Below are positions 9,391-18,487 of a stretch of 64,000 nt of DNA, piece by piece. The notes under the pieces were generated by a model that ran no database searches, was not told the DNA's origin, and saw only the letters and a list, made by a program, of their open reading frames with translations. How positions within the stretch are numbered: position 1 is the first letter of the stretch; each line of letters opens with the position of its first letter. The stretch is from assembly GCA_964512655.1 (NCBI GenBank), contig CAZEJT010000003.1, positions 318,718 to 382,717 on the forward strand, written 5' to 3'. The stretch comes from VBOC01 sp964512655 (GTDB taxonomy: Bacteria > Bacteroidota > Ignavibacteria > UBA10030 > SZUA-254). The position numbers and the translations under genes are program-made.

Positions 9391-10194
9391 TTGAACGAGA
9401 AATACGTGAACTGTCGGCTCATACTAAGGACGGTATTACTTTCCGCCCTTCTCGTGCTCGCTCGTTTCAACATTCCAATACGTGCTCAGGGCTCAGCGGG
9501 AACCGATGCGAAAGTCGAGCCCAGATATCTCATCGATGTTCCCACGGCAGGAATCATCCCTCACGGCACAATCGCACTCGATCTCGATTTCTATGAGAAT
9601 GGCGGCTTGCTTGGAGGCGTCTCCATCGGGGGATGGGATCGCCTCGTCCTTGGACTCTCCTATGGCGGCGGCGGTCTGATCGGCAGTGATACCGCGACAT
9701 GGAACAAATCCCTCGGATTCGCCATCAAAGTTCGAATCGTGAATGAAACGGAATTTATCCCAGCCATTGCCCTCGGCTTCGATTCTCAAGGAAAAGAGCT
9801 TTTCGTCAACCACCTTAACCGTTACACGATCAAATCGATGGGATTCTACGCTGTTGCCAGCAAGAATTACGAGGCCTGGGGGGACCTCAGCTTTCACGGA
9901 GGAATCAATTACAGTCTCGAGCGGGACGACGGAGATGATGCTCCCAACATCTTCGCCGGGGTCGATAAATCTCTCGGCCCCGTGGCTGATATCATTGCGG
10001 AATACAATCTCGCCTCAAATGACAGCAAACACGACGCCCTGGGGAGAGGGCGCGGCTACCTGAGCTTTGGAATTCGGGCTTCGGTGGGAGGAGGCTTCAC
10101 AATCGGATTCAATCTAAAAGATGTTCTGAAGAACCAGCAGGACGTTTCGGTGGGGACCCGGACCGTGAAGATCGAGTATATCACCAACCTCTGA
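9391..10194 (+). CDS. Outer-membrane beta-barrel protein, YjbH-like
   Basis: The 267-residue product has an N-terminal signal sequence ending near RAQG, followed by alternating hydrophobic/polar strands with many Gly and aromatic residues (GGVSIGGWDRLVLGLSYGGG, YLSFGIRASVGGGFTIGFN). This pattern fits an outer-membrane barrel. DVPTAGIIPHGTIALDLDFY resembles the start of YjbH/capsule-export barrel families, but that is only a family-level guess. A TTG start at 9,391 gives the complete signal peptide. It is a monocistronic rightward gene, and its function is unknown. Confidence 0.6.
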   Translation: MNEKYVNCRLILRTVLLSALLVLARFNIPIRAQGSAGTDAKVEPRYLIDVPTAGIIPHGTIALDLDFYENGGLLGGVSIGGWDRLVLGLSYGGGGLIGSDTATWNKSLGFAIKVRIVNETEFIPAIALGFDSQGKELFVNHLNRYTIKSMGFYAVASKNYEAWGDLSFHGGINYSLERDDGDDAPNIFAGVDKSLGPVADIIAEYNLASNDSKHDALGRGRGYLSFGIRASVGGGFTIGFNLKDVLKNQQDVSVGTRTVKIEYITNL

Positions 10195-10342
10195 TTGTAC
10201 TCAAAATTCAACACTTCCAGGGCTTCTGTCTTAACCAAAACACACAGCCGGGGCGGCAGGAACGATCTCCGACTGGGATTTTGTTTTTTAGGTAGGATAA
10301 GAGTAGATTTGAGGTAGTATTTTTAAACTTTTTGCCCCGTTT

Positions 10343-10358
10343 TTGGCACTAATATTGT
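10343..10358 (+). promoter_or_regulatory. Possible sigma-54-type promoter
   Basis: TTGGCACTAATATTGT matches the -24/-12 pattern: GG, exactly ten bases, then GT where GC is the consensus. It lies 41 bases before the ATG of the Tyr-rich lipoprotein gene. The single mismatch at -12 and the lack of a visible activator site keep this tentative. Confidence 0.3.
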
Positions 10359-10398
10359 AGCCCACCAGGCAGAATCCACACGAAAGTTGAGGCCTAAA

Positions 10399-11370
10399 AT
10401 GAACCCACGATTAAGACTTTTTGCATGTGTTGGAGCGCTCGGTTTGTTCCTCGCGCTCTTCCCGGGCTGCTATACGCAGATGGGCGCCTCGCGAAACGAG
10501 GACGAGCACGGTGAGGGCTACGGGTACAACAACCAGGGTCAGTATCAGGACACCTCGTATTCAGATAGCGGCCAGCGCTACGACGACGGTTACTATAATG
10601 ACAACTGGGGGCCCCGTCCGTACTACGGCTTCTCGTATTACTACCCTTCATACTACTGGCCGTCGTATGCGTTCAACGCCGCGTACTGCGATCCATGGGC
10701 CTTCAATTTCGGATTCGACTATTACGGCTACCCACGATACAGTCCGTATCCGTACAACTTTGGCGGATACTATTCTCCCTACTACCCCGGCGGCTACTAC
10801 ACCGGGTACTACCCTTACTATGGTCAGAATGGATATCCCGTGTATCCCTACCACCGCGGTTCGCGCGTGTTTGGCGATACCCGCGGCGTAAGCAGTGGCG
10901 GCCGTGGGACGACGGTTAATATCCCGACGGATGCCAGTGCGCCACCCCCGGTCGTGAACGTTGATCGCGGCGGTTATAATTTTCCCACAGGGGCGAGATC
11001 AGCTTCAAATCCAACCGGCGGCGCAGTTCACAATTCTGTTCCTGCAACTGTCAACCATAACCGTGCACCAAATCGCGGTGATGCATCTGTCCGCGGCAGC
11101 GCCCGCCCCAATGGCAGATCAGGCCATGCAGTTCGCGGCTGGGGCCAGCGACGCGGTGGTTCAGCCCCTGTAGGACGTGGTACCACACAGTCGCGGCCGA
11201 ACGAACAGAACAGTCCGCCACCTCCTCAACAAAGCACACCACGGTCGAATGACGGCAACCGCGGCGGACGCGACGCCGGCACCCAGCGTGGCAGTTCACC
11301 CGCTCCTCGCCCCGAGGCTCCATCAAGTGGCGGCCGGAGCAGCGGCAGCATACGCGGCGGTCGACCCTAA
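10399..11370 (+). CDS. Tyr/Gly/Pro-rich lipoprotein
   Basis: The 323-residue product begins with a lipoprotein signal peptide ending ALFPGC (Cys about residue 25). Residues 60-160 are extraordinarily rich in Tyr, Pro and Gly (SYYYPSYYWPSY, YYPGGYYTGYYPYYG), and the C-terminal half is rich in Ser, Gly, Arg and Asn. Such low-complexity segments are expected to be disordered and adhesive. I place the start at the ATG at 10,399 because it opens the signal peptide directly and follows GTTGAGG. No enzymatic domain is visible. It is followed 30 bases later by a barrel gene in the same direction, so the two may share a transcript. Surface or outer-membrane location is inferred. Confidence 0.65.
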   Translation: MNPRLRLFACVGALGLFLALFPGCYTQMGASRNEDEHGEGYGYNNQGQYQDTSYSDSGQRYDDGYYNDNWGPRPYYGFSYYYPSYYWPSYAFNAAYCDPWAFNFGFDYYGYPRYSPYPYNFGGYYSPYYPGGYYTGYYPYYGQNGYPVYPYHRGSRVFGDTRGVSSGGRGTTVNIPTDASAPPPVVNVDRGGYNFPTGARSASNPTGGAVHNSVPATVNHNRAPNRGDASVRGSARPNGRSGHAVRGWGQRRGGSAPVGRGTTQSRPNEQNSPPPPQQSTPRSNDGNRGGRDAGTQRGSSPAPRPEAPSSGGRSSGSIRGGRP

Positions 11371-11400
11371 GCCAACTATAGCTCAGAATCAACGACTCCT

Positions 11401-12843
11401 ATGAAAAAGATCTTTTCGGTAGCAATCCTTGTCTTCATTTGCACGATAGGTTTCTCGCTTCAAGGCTTCGCTCAATTTCCTGAAGATATCCTTCGGCTCT
11501 CACAACCCGGCTATGGGGTCGGGGCCCGCTCGATCGGCTTAGGGATGGCTTACACGGGAGTGTCAAACGACTTCTCCGCATCCTATTATAACCCGGCAGG
11601 TCTTGCACAGCTGCGGCTGAATGAGGTCTCGCTCGGGCTTTCAAACATATCCTACGGCAACACAAGCTCCTTTTTCGGGCAGAACCAGTCGTTCACAAAT
11701 AGCGGTACGAACCTGAACAGCGCAGGCCTGGTGTACGCAGTGCCGACCACGAGGGGGAGCTTCGTGCTTGCTATCGGCTATGAGAGGCAGTCAGACTTTA
11801 CGACCGGGTTGTCTTTCAATGGGTTCAATCCCGTGAGTAGCATTATTCAGTCGTACGCTCCGGACAGCGGACTGACGAACAATCCGAGTGGTAACCTTAT
11901 GTATGAGCTGTATCTTGCCAATGCTGATTCTCTCGGACCAAATACATACCGATGGGACAGCAGGATTAAAAACTACGTGAACCAGAGCGGCAAGGTGATC
12001 GAGGGCGGCGGATTGAATCATGTCTCGTTCTCGGGAGCTTTTGAGTCTGCAAAAGATCTCTACCTTGGCTTGTCGCTCAATGTGGTCACAGGGTCGTATT
12101 CGTATCAGCGAAATTACTACGAAGACGATATCACGAATCTCTACAATACGGTTCCCTTTGATTTTGCATCGTTCTCGCTCCTCGAAACCGTCGAGAGCGA
12201 CATCAGCGGATTTAACGCAAACCTCGGCCTGCTGTACAGGTTCGGAGAAAACAGCAGGGTCGGCGTTTCGATCAAGACACCTTCGTGGATCACCGTGCAG
12301 GAAACTTTCTCGCAGTCGGCGACAAGCGACTTCGACAACCACGATCACTTCGAGTACGTGACAGCGGACCGCGAACGCAACGAATACGACGTGACAACGC
12401 CCTTTGTGTTCTCAGCCGGTCTCTCCTACGGAATGCGGAATGTGATGCTGACCGGGGAGATTGACTACACGGACTGGACTCAGATGGAATTCCGGAACGC
12501 GAATGCTCGCCTCCTGGGCTTCAATACCCAGATCAAGGACGAGTTTCAGCCGACCGTTGATGGACACGTTGGAATCGAGGTAGAGCCGATCGAAGGATCC
12601 CTCCAGCTCCGGGGTGGGTTTGCGTACCTGCGCTCCCCTTACAACGGCGACCCCTCCAATTATGACAAAAAGTATATCACCGCAGGCGCCGGGTTTCTGG
12701 TTGCCAATGCGATTGCGATCGACCTCGCGTTTGTTCACGGGTACTGGAAGAACTTCCGCGTGAATTACGATGCGACTTCAAGAACCGACGAAGACGTCAC
12801 CACCAACAATCTGATCGGAACCATTTCATATCGGTTCCAATAA
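11401..12843 (+). CDS. FadL/PorV-like outer-membrane barrel protein
   Basis: The 480-residue protein has a clean signal peptide (MKKIFSVAILVFICTIGF...GFAQ) followed by GVGARSIGLGMAYTGVSNDFSASYYNPAGLAQ. This N-terminal signature belongs to the OmpP1/FadL/TodX and PorV-type barrel families. Repeated amphipathic strands follow, and it ends in a C-terminal aromatic strand (LIGTISYRFQ), as outer-membrane barrels do. The role could be uptake of hydrophobic compounds (FadL) or a type IX secretion accessory (PorV); the sequence does not decide. It is the second of two rightward genes. Confidence 0.75.
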   Translation: MKKIFSVAILVFICTIGFSLQGFAQFPEDILRLSQPGYGVGARSIGLGMAYTGVSNDFSASYYNPAGLAQLRLNEVSLGLSNISYGNTSSFFGQNQSFTNSGTNLNSAGLVYAVPTTRGSFVLAIGYERQSDFTTGLSFNGFNPVSSIIQSYAPDSGLTNNPSGNLMYELYLANADSLGPNTYRWDSRIKNYVNQSGKVIEGGGLNHVSFSGAFESAKDLYLGLSLNVVTGSYSYQRNYYEDDITNLYNTVPFDFASFSLLETVESDISGFNANLGLLYRFGENSRVGVSIKTPSWITVQETFSQSATSDFDNHDHFEYVTADRERNEYDVTTPFVFSAGLSYGMRNVMLTGEIDYTDWTQMEFRNANARLLGFNTQIKDEFQPTVDGHVGIEVEPIEGSLQLRGGFAYLRSPYNGDPSNYDKKYITAGAGFLVANAIAIDLAFVHGYWKNFRVNYDATSRTDEDVTTNNLIGTISYRFQ

Positions 12844-12930
12844 TCTGTATCACGCCTTTGGCTACTCCAGCCTCGTCGAATCCCGGCGGGGCCTTATTGT
12901 TTCTGCGCCCACCGATCGTCCCTTTCTGTC

Positions 12931-12955
12931 GTAGGCGCTGGCTTTAGCCGGCGTT
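12931..12955. repeat. Family A palindromic repeat
   Basis: GTAGGCGCTGGCTTTAGCCG plus GCGTT, one mismatch from the other family A units. It lies in the gap between the barrel gene and the small lipoprotein gene. Confidence 0.75.
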
Positions 12956-13047
12956 GCAATCGAAATCCGAAAATCGTATCTTTGTCCCGCCCCATAATGG
13001 CGGGATTTATTTTTTTACTACACGGGCCAGTCTACCCTCTCTCGGAC

Positions 13048-13467
13048 ATGAAAACGGCAATTCTGATTTCTTGTGCCTTCCTTGTCTGTGCCTGTGGAGG
13101 TGTTGAAGATCTAACTACGACCGGTTTAATTGCGTTCAAATACCGGGACACCAATCAAGCGTTGGTCTTTTCTACAGCGACTGAGTTTGTTCGCACTCCC
13201 CATGAGTTGTCCGGTTCACTGAATGCCCCCGTTCAAATCTTCTATATTCATGTCGGCGACTCAGACCACGCAGTCAACGCTCTCCCTATCAAGTCCGATT
13301 CAGTATTTTCGGTCATGGACGGTCACACGAACTATAAGTTCTACCGTTATAAGCGGTACAGGGCGTCAGAGGTGCTGTTCGGGCGCAAGGATATCATGTA
13401 CGTAGACGTCTATTTCGATAGGGGGGTAGTAAGCGCCATCAAGTATCGGTGGGATAATGGCTATTAA
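13048..13467 (+). CDS. Small predicted lipoprotein, unknown function
   Basis: From the ATG at 13,048 the product has 139 residues and opens with a short lipoprotein signal: MKTAILISCAF then LVCACGG, with Cys17 as the probable lipid anchor. A longer in-frame start at 12,982 would bury this signal, so I reject it. The mature part is a mix of strands with no family I recognise. The next gene starts 37 bases downstream. Confidence 0.55.
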   Translation: MKTAILISCAFLVCACGGVEDLTTTGLIAFKYRDTNQALVFSTATEFVRTPHELSGSLNAPVQIFYIHVGDSDHAVNALPIKSDSVFSVMDGHTNYKFYRYKRYRASEVLFGRKDIMYVDVYFDRGVVSAIKYRWDNGY

Positions 13468-13503
13468 AATTCGTATACCAAAGAAATTCCGAAACAGCAG
13501 GGC

Positions 13504-16125
13504 GTGAGCCAATTCGCGAAGGTTACCCTCGGCGCGGGATTGGTCATTCTTGTCACGCTGGCCGCCGGTTTCTTCTTCCTCCGTCACCTCGTCACCAAAT
13601 CCTTCCCCCAAACTCAGGGGATAATCGTATCCGCGGGTCTTCATTCGGCTGTCGATGTTTATCGGGATGATTATGGTATCCCCCACATCAAGGCGCAGGA
13701 CGAGCATGACCTGATGTTCGCAGTGGGATATGTCCATGCTCAGGACCGCCTATGGCAGATGGATATCTCGAGACGCGCGGGCGAAGGCCGGCTCTCGGAG
13801 GTTCTTGGCTCAGCGACCGTTGATTACGATAAACTCTTCAGAACGCTGAACCTTCGCGGGGTTGCCGACAAGATTATGGAGAAACTTCATCCCGACGCAT
13901 GGGGGATGCTTCAGGCATATACGGAGGGCGTCAACGCGTTCATCGATTCACACAAAGGACGATACCCGATCGAATTCGATATGCTGCGCTACCAGCCCGA
14001 GCGGTGGGATGTGAGGCACAGTATCCTGGTAGGGCGCCTCATCGCGTGGGAGCTCAACCTCGCCTGGTGGACGGATCTGACGTATGGAGAAATCGCATCA
14101 AAAGTCCCGCTGGAAAAGCTAGAGGAAATCATTCCCGTGTTTCCCGACAGCGTACCTGTGATGGTGCCGTCCGTAAGCTCAAAAGGCGGACACCCGGTGA
14201 CGCCGTCCGCAAATTCCAAAGGCGGACTCCCGGTGTCCGTCGCGCCTCGGCTCCACGCGATCCCCACCTGGCCTCTCCAAGGCCCGGTAGGCGCGGGCTT
14301 TAGCCCGCGCTCCATCTCACTTGGGGATCAGGCTCAACATGATTTCTTGGGGAGGAGGGTTCACCGCCCAGCAGACGAGTTGACAGATGTTCACCAATTC
14401 ATGGATGCCGCCCGCTCGTATCGCGACTGCTTTGGCCTCGGCCCCCTCGGCGGTGGAAGCAATGCATGGGTTGTCAACGGCTCCAAATCCGTGAGCGGCA
14501 AACCAATATTGGCGAACGACCCCCATCTCGCGATGCCGGCGCCTTCACGCTGGTACGAGATCCACATGAATGCGCCGGGATGGAATGTCTCGGGCGTCAC
14601 GCTTCCCGGCGCTCCCATCGTTATCATCGGACACAACGATCATGTTGCGTGGGGACTCACGAACGCCATGATTGATGACGCAGATTTCTACGTCGAACGA
14701 GTCGATACGACGAAGCATCCGGAACAGTATCAGTTCGAAAAGTCCTCATTTCCGTTTGAACAACGCGAGGAGGTAATCGGTATCGGATCGTCGGATAGCA
14801 TTGTCATCAGCCTCCGGTCAACACGCCATGGGCCGGTCATCAACGATGTGCACCCGATGCACAAGCACACCGATCAGGATTCAGTCACCCACCATACGCC
14901 GGTGACGATGAGATGGACGGGCCTCGATGTGAGCGATGAGATGTACGGCTTCTATCTGATGAATCGCGCAGGCAGTAAAACAGACTTTGAGCGGGGCTTG
15001 CGGGAAATAGCAGTCCCGGGCCAGAGCGCAGTGTACGCGGACGTTCAGGGAAACATCGGATACTGGACGACCGGGCACATTCCGATGCGGGGCAAACAGA
15101 ACGCCATGCTTCCGCTCCCCGGTTGGACAGGAGATGCGGAGTGGAAAGGCTTCGTTCCATTTGACGACCTCCCCCATCTCTTCAATCCGCCAAATGGTAT
15201 CATTGCGTGCGCAAATCAGAAGATCGCCGACAAGTCTTTTCCCTATTATATCTCCACGCTCTGGGAGCCCCCTTCACGCATCCAAAGGATCAACGAGCTC
15301 CTCGGATCTGCAGAACAATTCACGCCCGAAGACTTCAAACAGTTCCAGCACGATGAGGTCTCCGTGTACGCCCGGGAGGTCACAAGCGTTCTGCTCCATG
15401 CTTACGACAGCGTAGACGTGAAAGAACCGGACCTCGTGAGCGCCCTGGCGTATCTGAAGAACTGGGACTTCAAGTTCGCTCAGTCGGACGTGGCTACCGC
15501 GATCTTCAGTTCCTTCATGGTCCACCTTCTGCACAACACGTTTGAAGACGAAATGGGCCCCGATCTGTTCCAAGACTTTGTCTTTTTTGACGCGATTCCG
15601 TATCGTGTAATCGATCATCTGCTGTCGCAGAATAATTCGTCATGGTTTGATGATGTCAGGACTCCGGAAGTCGAAACGAAGAACGACATCATTCGAAAGA
15701 GTCTCAATGATGCGCTTGATGAACTGCGTCAGTCGCTCGGGCACGAATTGAAGACCTGGCGGTGGGGAGTCCTTCATACCGTGACCTTCAATCATCTCTT
15801 CGGGAAGGTGAAACCCTTGGACAGGGTCTTCAACATTGGTCCATTCCCGATCGACGGAGGAGCGACCACGGTTGCGAAGACTGAGTTCCGGATTGCTAAT
15901 CCATATGCAGTGGAAGTCGGTCCAACGCTGCGGCAGGTGATCGATATGGCCGAACCTTTGGATGCCGATATCGTTATTACTTCAGGCGAGTCGGGCCAGC
16001 CGCTTTTCAAGCACTACAACGACCAGACCCCGCTCTGGCTGACCGGCGGATATTACCGAATGACAATGAACTGGACCGAGATTGGAAAATCCTCGTGGGA
16101 TCATCTCGTCCTCAAACCGCACTGA
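13504..16125 (+). CDS. Penicillin acylase family amidohydrolase (Ntn hydrolase)
   Basis: The 873-residue precursor has an N-terminal membrane segment and then the alpha-chain signature VDVYRDDYGIPHIKAQDEHDL. The Ntn nucleophile is the Ser in LGGGSNAWVV (residue 319), which becomes the first residue of the beta chain after self-cleavage. The motif GKPILANDPHL and the catalytic Asn region GGATTV follow. Enzymes of this family hydrolyse amide bonds of acylated amines, including acyl-homoserine lactones and penicillins; the true substrate cannot be told. Residues about 217-270, in the spacer before the nucleophile, contain two copies of a 12-residue repeat and a family A palindrome, so the processed-out linker has absorbed repeat DNA without losing frame. 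Start is GTG at 13,504. Confidence 0.85.
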   Translation: MSQFAKVTLGAGLVILVTLAAGFFFLRHLVTKSFPQTQGIIVSAGLHSAVDVYRDDYGIPHIKAQDEHDLMFAVGYVHAQDRLWQMDISRRAGEGRLSEVLGSATVDYDKLFRTLNLRGVADKIMEKLHPDAWGMLQAYTEGVNAFIDSHKGRYPIEFDMLRYQPERWDVRHSILVGRLIAWELNLAWWTDLTYGEIASKVPLEKLEEIIPVFPDSVPVMVPSVSSKGGHPVTPSANSKGGLPVSVAPRLHAIPTWPLQGPVGAGFSPRSISLGDQAQHDFLGRRVHRPADELTDVHQFMDAARSYRDCFGLGPLGGGSNAWVVNGSKSVSGKPILANDPHLAMPAPSRWYEIHMNAPGWNVSGVTLPGAPIVIIGHNDHVAWGLTNAMIDDADFYVERVDTTKHPEQYQFEKSSFPFEQREEVIGIGSSDSIVISLRSTRHGPVINDVHPMHKHTDQDSVTHHTPVTMRWTGLDVSDEMYGFYLMNRAGSKTDFERGLREIAVPGQSAVYADVQGNIGYWTTGHIPMRGKQNAMLPLPGWTGDAEWKGFVPFDDLPHLFNPPNGIIACANQKIADKSFPYYISTLWEPPSRIQRINELLGSAEQFTPEDFKQFQHDEVSVYAREVTSVLLHAYDSVDVKEPDLVSALAYLKNWDFKFAQSDVATAIFSSFMVHLLHNTFEDEMGPDLFQDFVFFDAIPYRVIDHLLSQNNSSWFDDVRTPEVETKNDIIRKSLNDALDELRQSLGHELKTWRWGVLHTVTFNHLFGKVKPLDRVFNIGPFPIDGGATTVAKTEFRIANPYAVEVGPTLRQVIDMAEPLDADIVITSGESGQPLFKHYNDQTPLWLTGGYYRMTMNWTEIGKSSWDHLVLKPH
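14167..14312. repeat. Repeats inserted in frame within the penicillin-acylase gene
   Basis: A 36-bp unit occurs twice in tandem (14,167-14,202 and 14,203-14,238), coding PSVSSKGGHPVT and PSANSKGGLPVS. Each contains inverted arms TCCGY/GGCGGA. A family A palindrome follows at 14,287-14,312, with the same core as the intergenic copies. The insert stays in frame and falls in the spacer region of the precursor. Confidence 0.8.
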
Positions 16126-16223
16126 ACCAACCTGGATCCATTAGAGGCCAAGATCTTTCCACCTCGGATACGGACTAAACCCCAAACAACTGCCGAAGTG
16201 TTCATCATCCAAACCATTCCCGC

Positions 16224-16967
16224 TTGATTTCCTCACGTCTGATATCGAAACTTGCCGCAGCAGATTCCGTTGCCGTGTTCACCGGCGCCGGAATCTCTGC
16301 TGAAAGCGGAGTCCCGACATTTCGGGGAGACGACGGGATCTGGAAAAAGTTCAAGCCGGCAGAGTTGGCGAACTTTGACTCCTTCATGCGAAATCCCGAG
16401 CTCGTCTGGGAATGGTACAAGGCCCGAAGGAAAGTGATCACATCAACACAACCGAACCCTGGGCACGTCGCACTCGCTGAAATGGAGAAGCGGTATCGCA
16501 AGTTCGCAATCATCACCCAGAACATCGATAATCTTCATCGCAGGGCTGGAAGCAAGACAGTCTACGAGCTTCACGGTAATATAGAGCGTAACTATTGCGT
16601 CGGTTGCGGAAAGCCATACGACGATGCATCGATGCTGGAGCAAGCAACAGCCCCTCGCTGTCCGTCTTGCAACGGGCTGATTCGCCCGGACGTCGTCTGG
16701 TTCGGGGAACTTCTTCCGATGGATGAGTGGAACCAGAGCGCCAAGGCCGCCGCCCGAGCTGATATATTCTTTGCTGTGGGGACCTCCGCCATCGTCTATC
16801 CGGCGGCATCACTGCCGGCGATGGCTAAAGAAGCCGGAGCCTACGTAGTGGAGATCAATGTTGAGCGAACTGATCTCAGTCCCATTGCCGACGAGGTTCT
16901 TCTCGGCCGCTCAGGGGAGATTCTGCCGCAAATCCTCATGCATTGTCCACAGGAAGCGAACGCATGA
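16224..16967 (+). CDS. cobB: Sir2-family NAD-dependent protein deacylase
   Basis: This 247-residue sirtuin shows GAGISAESGVPTFRG for NAD binding, TQNIDNLH, the catalytic His in ELHGN (His117), and four zinc-ligand cysteines (Cys125, 128, 146, 149). Tyr65 and Arg68 in EWYKARR match the Y-x-x-R signature of class III sirtuins, which prefer succinyl or malonyl lysine, so it may be a desuccinylase/deacetylase like CobB. Its stop codon overlaps the ATG of pyruvate kinase (ATGA), so the two genes are translationally coupled. Start is TTG at 16,224, which retains the complete Rossmann N-terminus. Confidence 0.88.
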   Translation: MISSRLISKLAAADSVAVFTGAGISAESGVPTFRGDDGIWKKFKPAELANFDSFMRNPELVWEWYKARRKVITSTQPNPGHVALAEMEKRYRKFAIITQNIDNLHRRAGSKTVYELHGNIERNYCVGCGKPYDDASMLEQATAPRCPSCNGLIRPDVVWFGELLPMDEWNQSAKAAARADIFFAVGTSAIVYPAASLPAMAKEAGAYVVEINVERTDLSPIADEVLLGRSGEILPQILMHCPQEANA

Positions 16968-18400
16968 CGAACGGGACGTTTGGAAAGACGAAGATTGTGT
17001 GTACACTCGGCCCTGCGTGTAATACCCCGCAGTTGACCTCGGCGATGATAAAGGCAGGGATGGACGTTGCCCGGATAAACTTCTCCCACGGGACAGAATC
17101 CGAGCACGTGAAGACGCTGCGAATGATACGGAACGCTGCAAAGCGAGCGGGTGAACCGATCAGCATCATTCAGGATCTCCAGGGTCCCAAGATCAGGATC
17201 GGAGAATTGAAGACGCCTTCCGTTGACCTTAAGGCCGGTCAGAAGGTCACCATCACTACGCGCGACGTGATCGGAGATGCGAAGACCCTTTCAACGACGT
17301 ACCATCATTTTGCGAAGGATGTCAAAAAGGGGAACCGCATCCTCCTCGATGACGGCAAACTCGAGCTCAAGGTTCTGAGCGCCGACAAGAGCGATGTCCG
17401 GCTCGAGATTATCACAGGAGGCGTGCTCACCGCGCACAAGGGGATCAACCTCCCGGGGATCCCCGTTTCGGCGCCGTCGCTGACGCACAAGGACAAAGAA
17501 GACCTCATGTTTGCGTTCAAGCATGATTTCGACTACGTCGCCCTCTCGTTCGTGCGGCGAGCCCACGACATCGCCTCCCTCAGGGACTTCATCATCGAGA
17601 ATGGGCCAAAAGGGAAGAAGATCCCAATTATCGCGAAGATCGAAAAGGGGGAGGCAATTGCGAACATCGACGGGATTCTCAAGGAATGCGACGCAGTCAT
17701 GGTAGCGCGAGGAGACCTGGGCGTCGAACTCCCGGCGGAAGAGGTGCCGCTTCTCCAGAAAATGATCGTGCGAAAATGCAATGAGCAGGGTAAGCCGGTG
17801 ATCATCGCGACACAGATGCTCGAGTCGATGGTGAATAACCCCACCCCCACCCGGGCCGAGGCGAGCGACGTGGCGAACGCTGTCCTTGACGGGGCGGATG
17901 CGGTGATGCTCAGCGGAGAGACCTCGATCGGGAAGTACCCGATTCAAGCGATCGAGGTGATGGACAGGATTATCCGGACTACCGAAGAGACATTAATGGG
18001 TAAGAAGGCATTTGATCCCGATTGGATACCTTCATCCCATGACTACGATCCACTCAGCAGGTCGGCATGCATTCTTGCCGATCAACTGCACGCATCGACC
18101 ATTGTCGCGTTGACACATTCAGGCTCTACGGCCGCCCACGTCGCGAAGTTCAGACCGACCGCACGGATCATTGCTGTCACCGCTCGTGAAAAGATCATGC
18201 GGCGTTTAAATCTTATCTGGGGGATCAGGGGATTAATCGTGGAGGATCTAAAGAAGGACACCGATGCGACCTTCAAGAAGATTCAGGCACAGCTCGTCCG
18301 GGAAGGGTACGTTGAGAAAGGCGAGATGGTGGTGATGCTGGCAGGAATCCCTCTCTTCGAAGGTCACCCCACCAACACCATCAAAGTCGATAAGGCCTAA
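16964..18400 (+). CDS. pyk: Pyruvate kinase
   Basis: The 478-residue enzyme converts phosphoenolpyruvate and ADP to pyruvate and ATP in glycolysis. It begins KTKIVCTLGPAC, the usual N-terminus, and shows INFSHG, the active-site Lys region IIAKIEKGEAI, and the signature VARGDLGVE followed by KPVIIATQMLESM. The C-terminal regulatory domain is present (VALTHSGSTAAHVAKFRP). Length is normal. I use the ATG at 16,964, which overlaps the sirtuin stop, in preference to an upstream in-frame GTG inside the sirtuin gene. Confidence 0.95.
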   Translation: MTNGTFGKTKIVCTLGPACNTPQLTSAMIKAGMDVARINFSHGTESEHVKTLRMIRNAAKRAGEPISIIQDLQGPKIRIGELKTPSVDLKAGQKVTITTRDVIGDAKTLSTTYHHFAKDVKKGNRILLDDGKLELKVLSADKSDVRLEIITGGVLTAHKGINLPGIPVSAPSLTHKDKEDLMFAFKHDFDYVALSFVRRAHDIASLRDFIIENGPKGKKIPIIAKIEKGEAIANIDGILKECDAVMVARGDLGVELPAEEVPLLQKMIVRKCNEQGKPVIIATQMLESMVNNPTPTRAEASDVANAVLDGADAVMLSGETSIGKYPIQAIEVMDRIIRTTEETLMGKKAFDPDWIPSSHDYDPLSRSACILADQLHASTIVALTHSGSTAAHVAKFRPTARIIAVTAREKIMRRLNLIWGIRGLIVEDLKKDTDATFKKIQAQLVREGYVEKGEMVVMLAGIPLFEGHPTNTIKVDKA

Positions 18401-18447
18401 ACCGCGCGCTGGAGGGACTCTCGCGCTCCTCGGAATTACACCCTTCT

Positions 18448-18472
18448 GTAGCCGCGGGCTTTAGCCCGCGCT
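18448..18472. repeat. Family A palindromic repeat
   Basis: GTAGCCGCGGGCTTTAGCCC plus GCGCTC sits in the convergent gap between pyruvate kinase (rightward) and the barrel gene (leftward). It can form a strong hairpin in either transcript and probably acts as a bidirectional transcript end. It is the last copy of this family seen in the window. Confidence 0.75.
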
Positions 18473-18487
18473 CTTTCCGATCCGGAC

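Noticed and set aside
9222..9596. 124-codon frame starting in the repeats before the barrel gene
   Set aside because: It is made of translated palindromes and then a shadow of the barrel gene in another frame.
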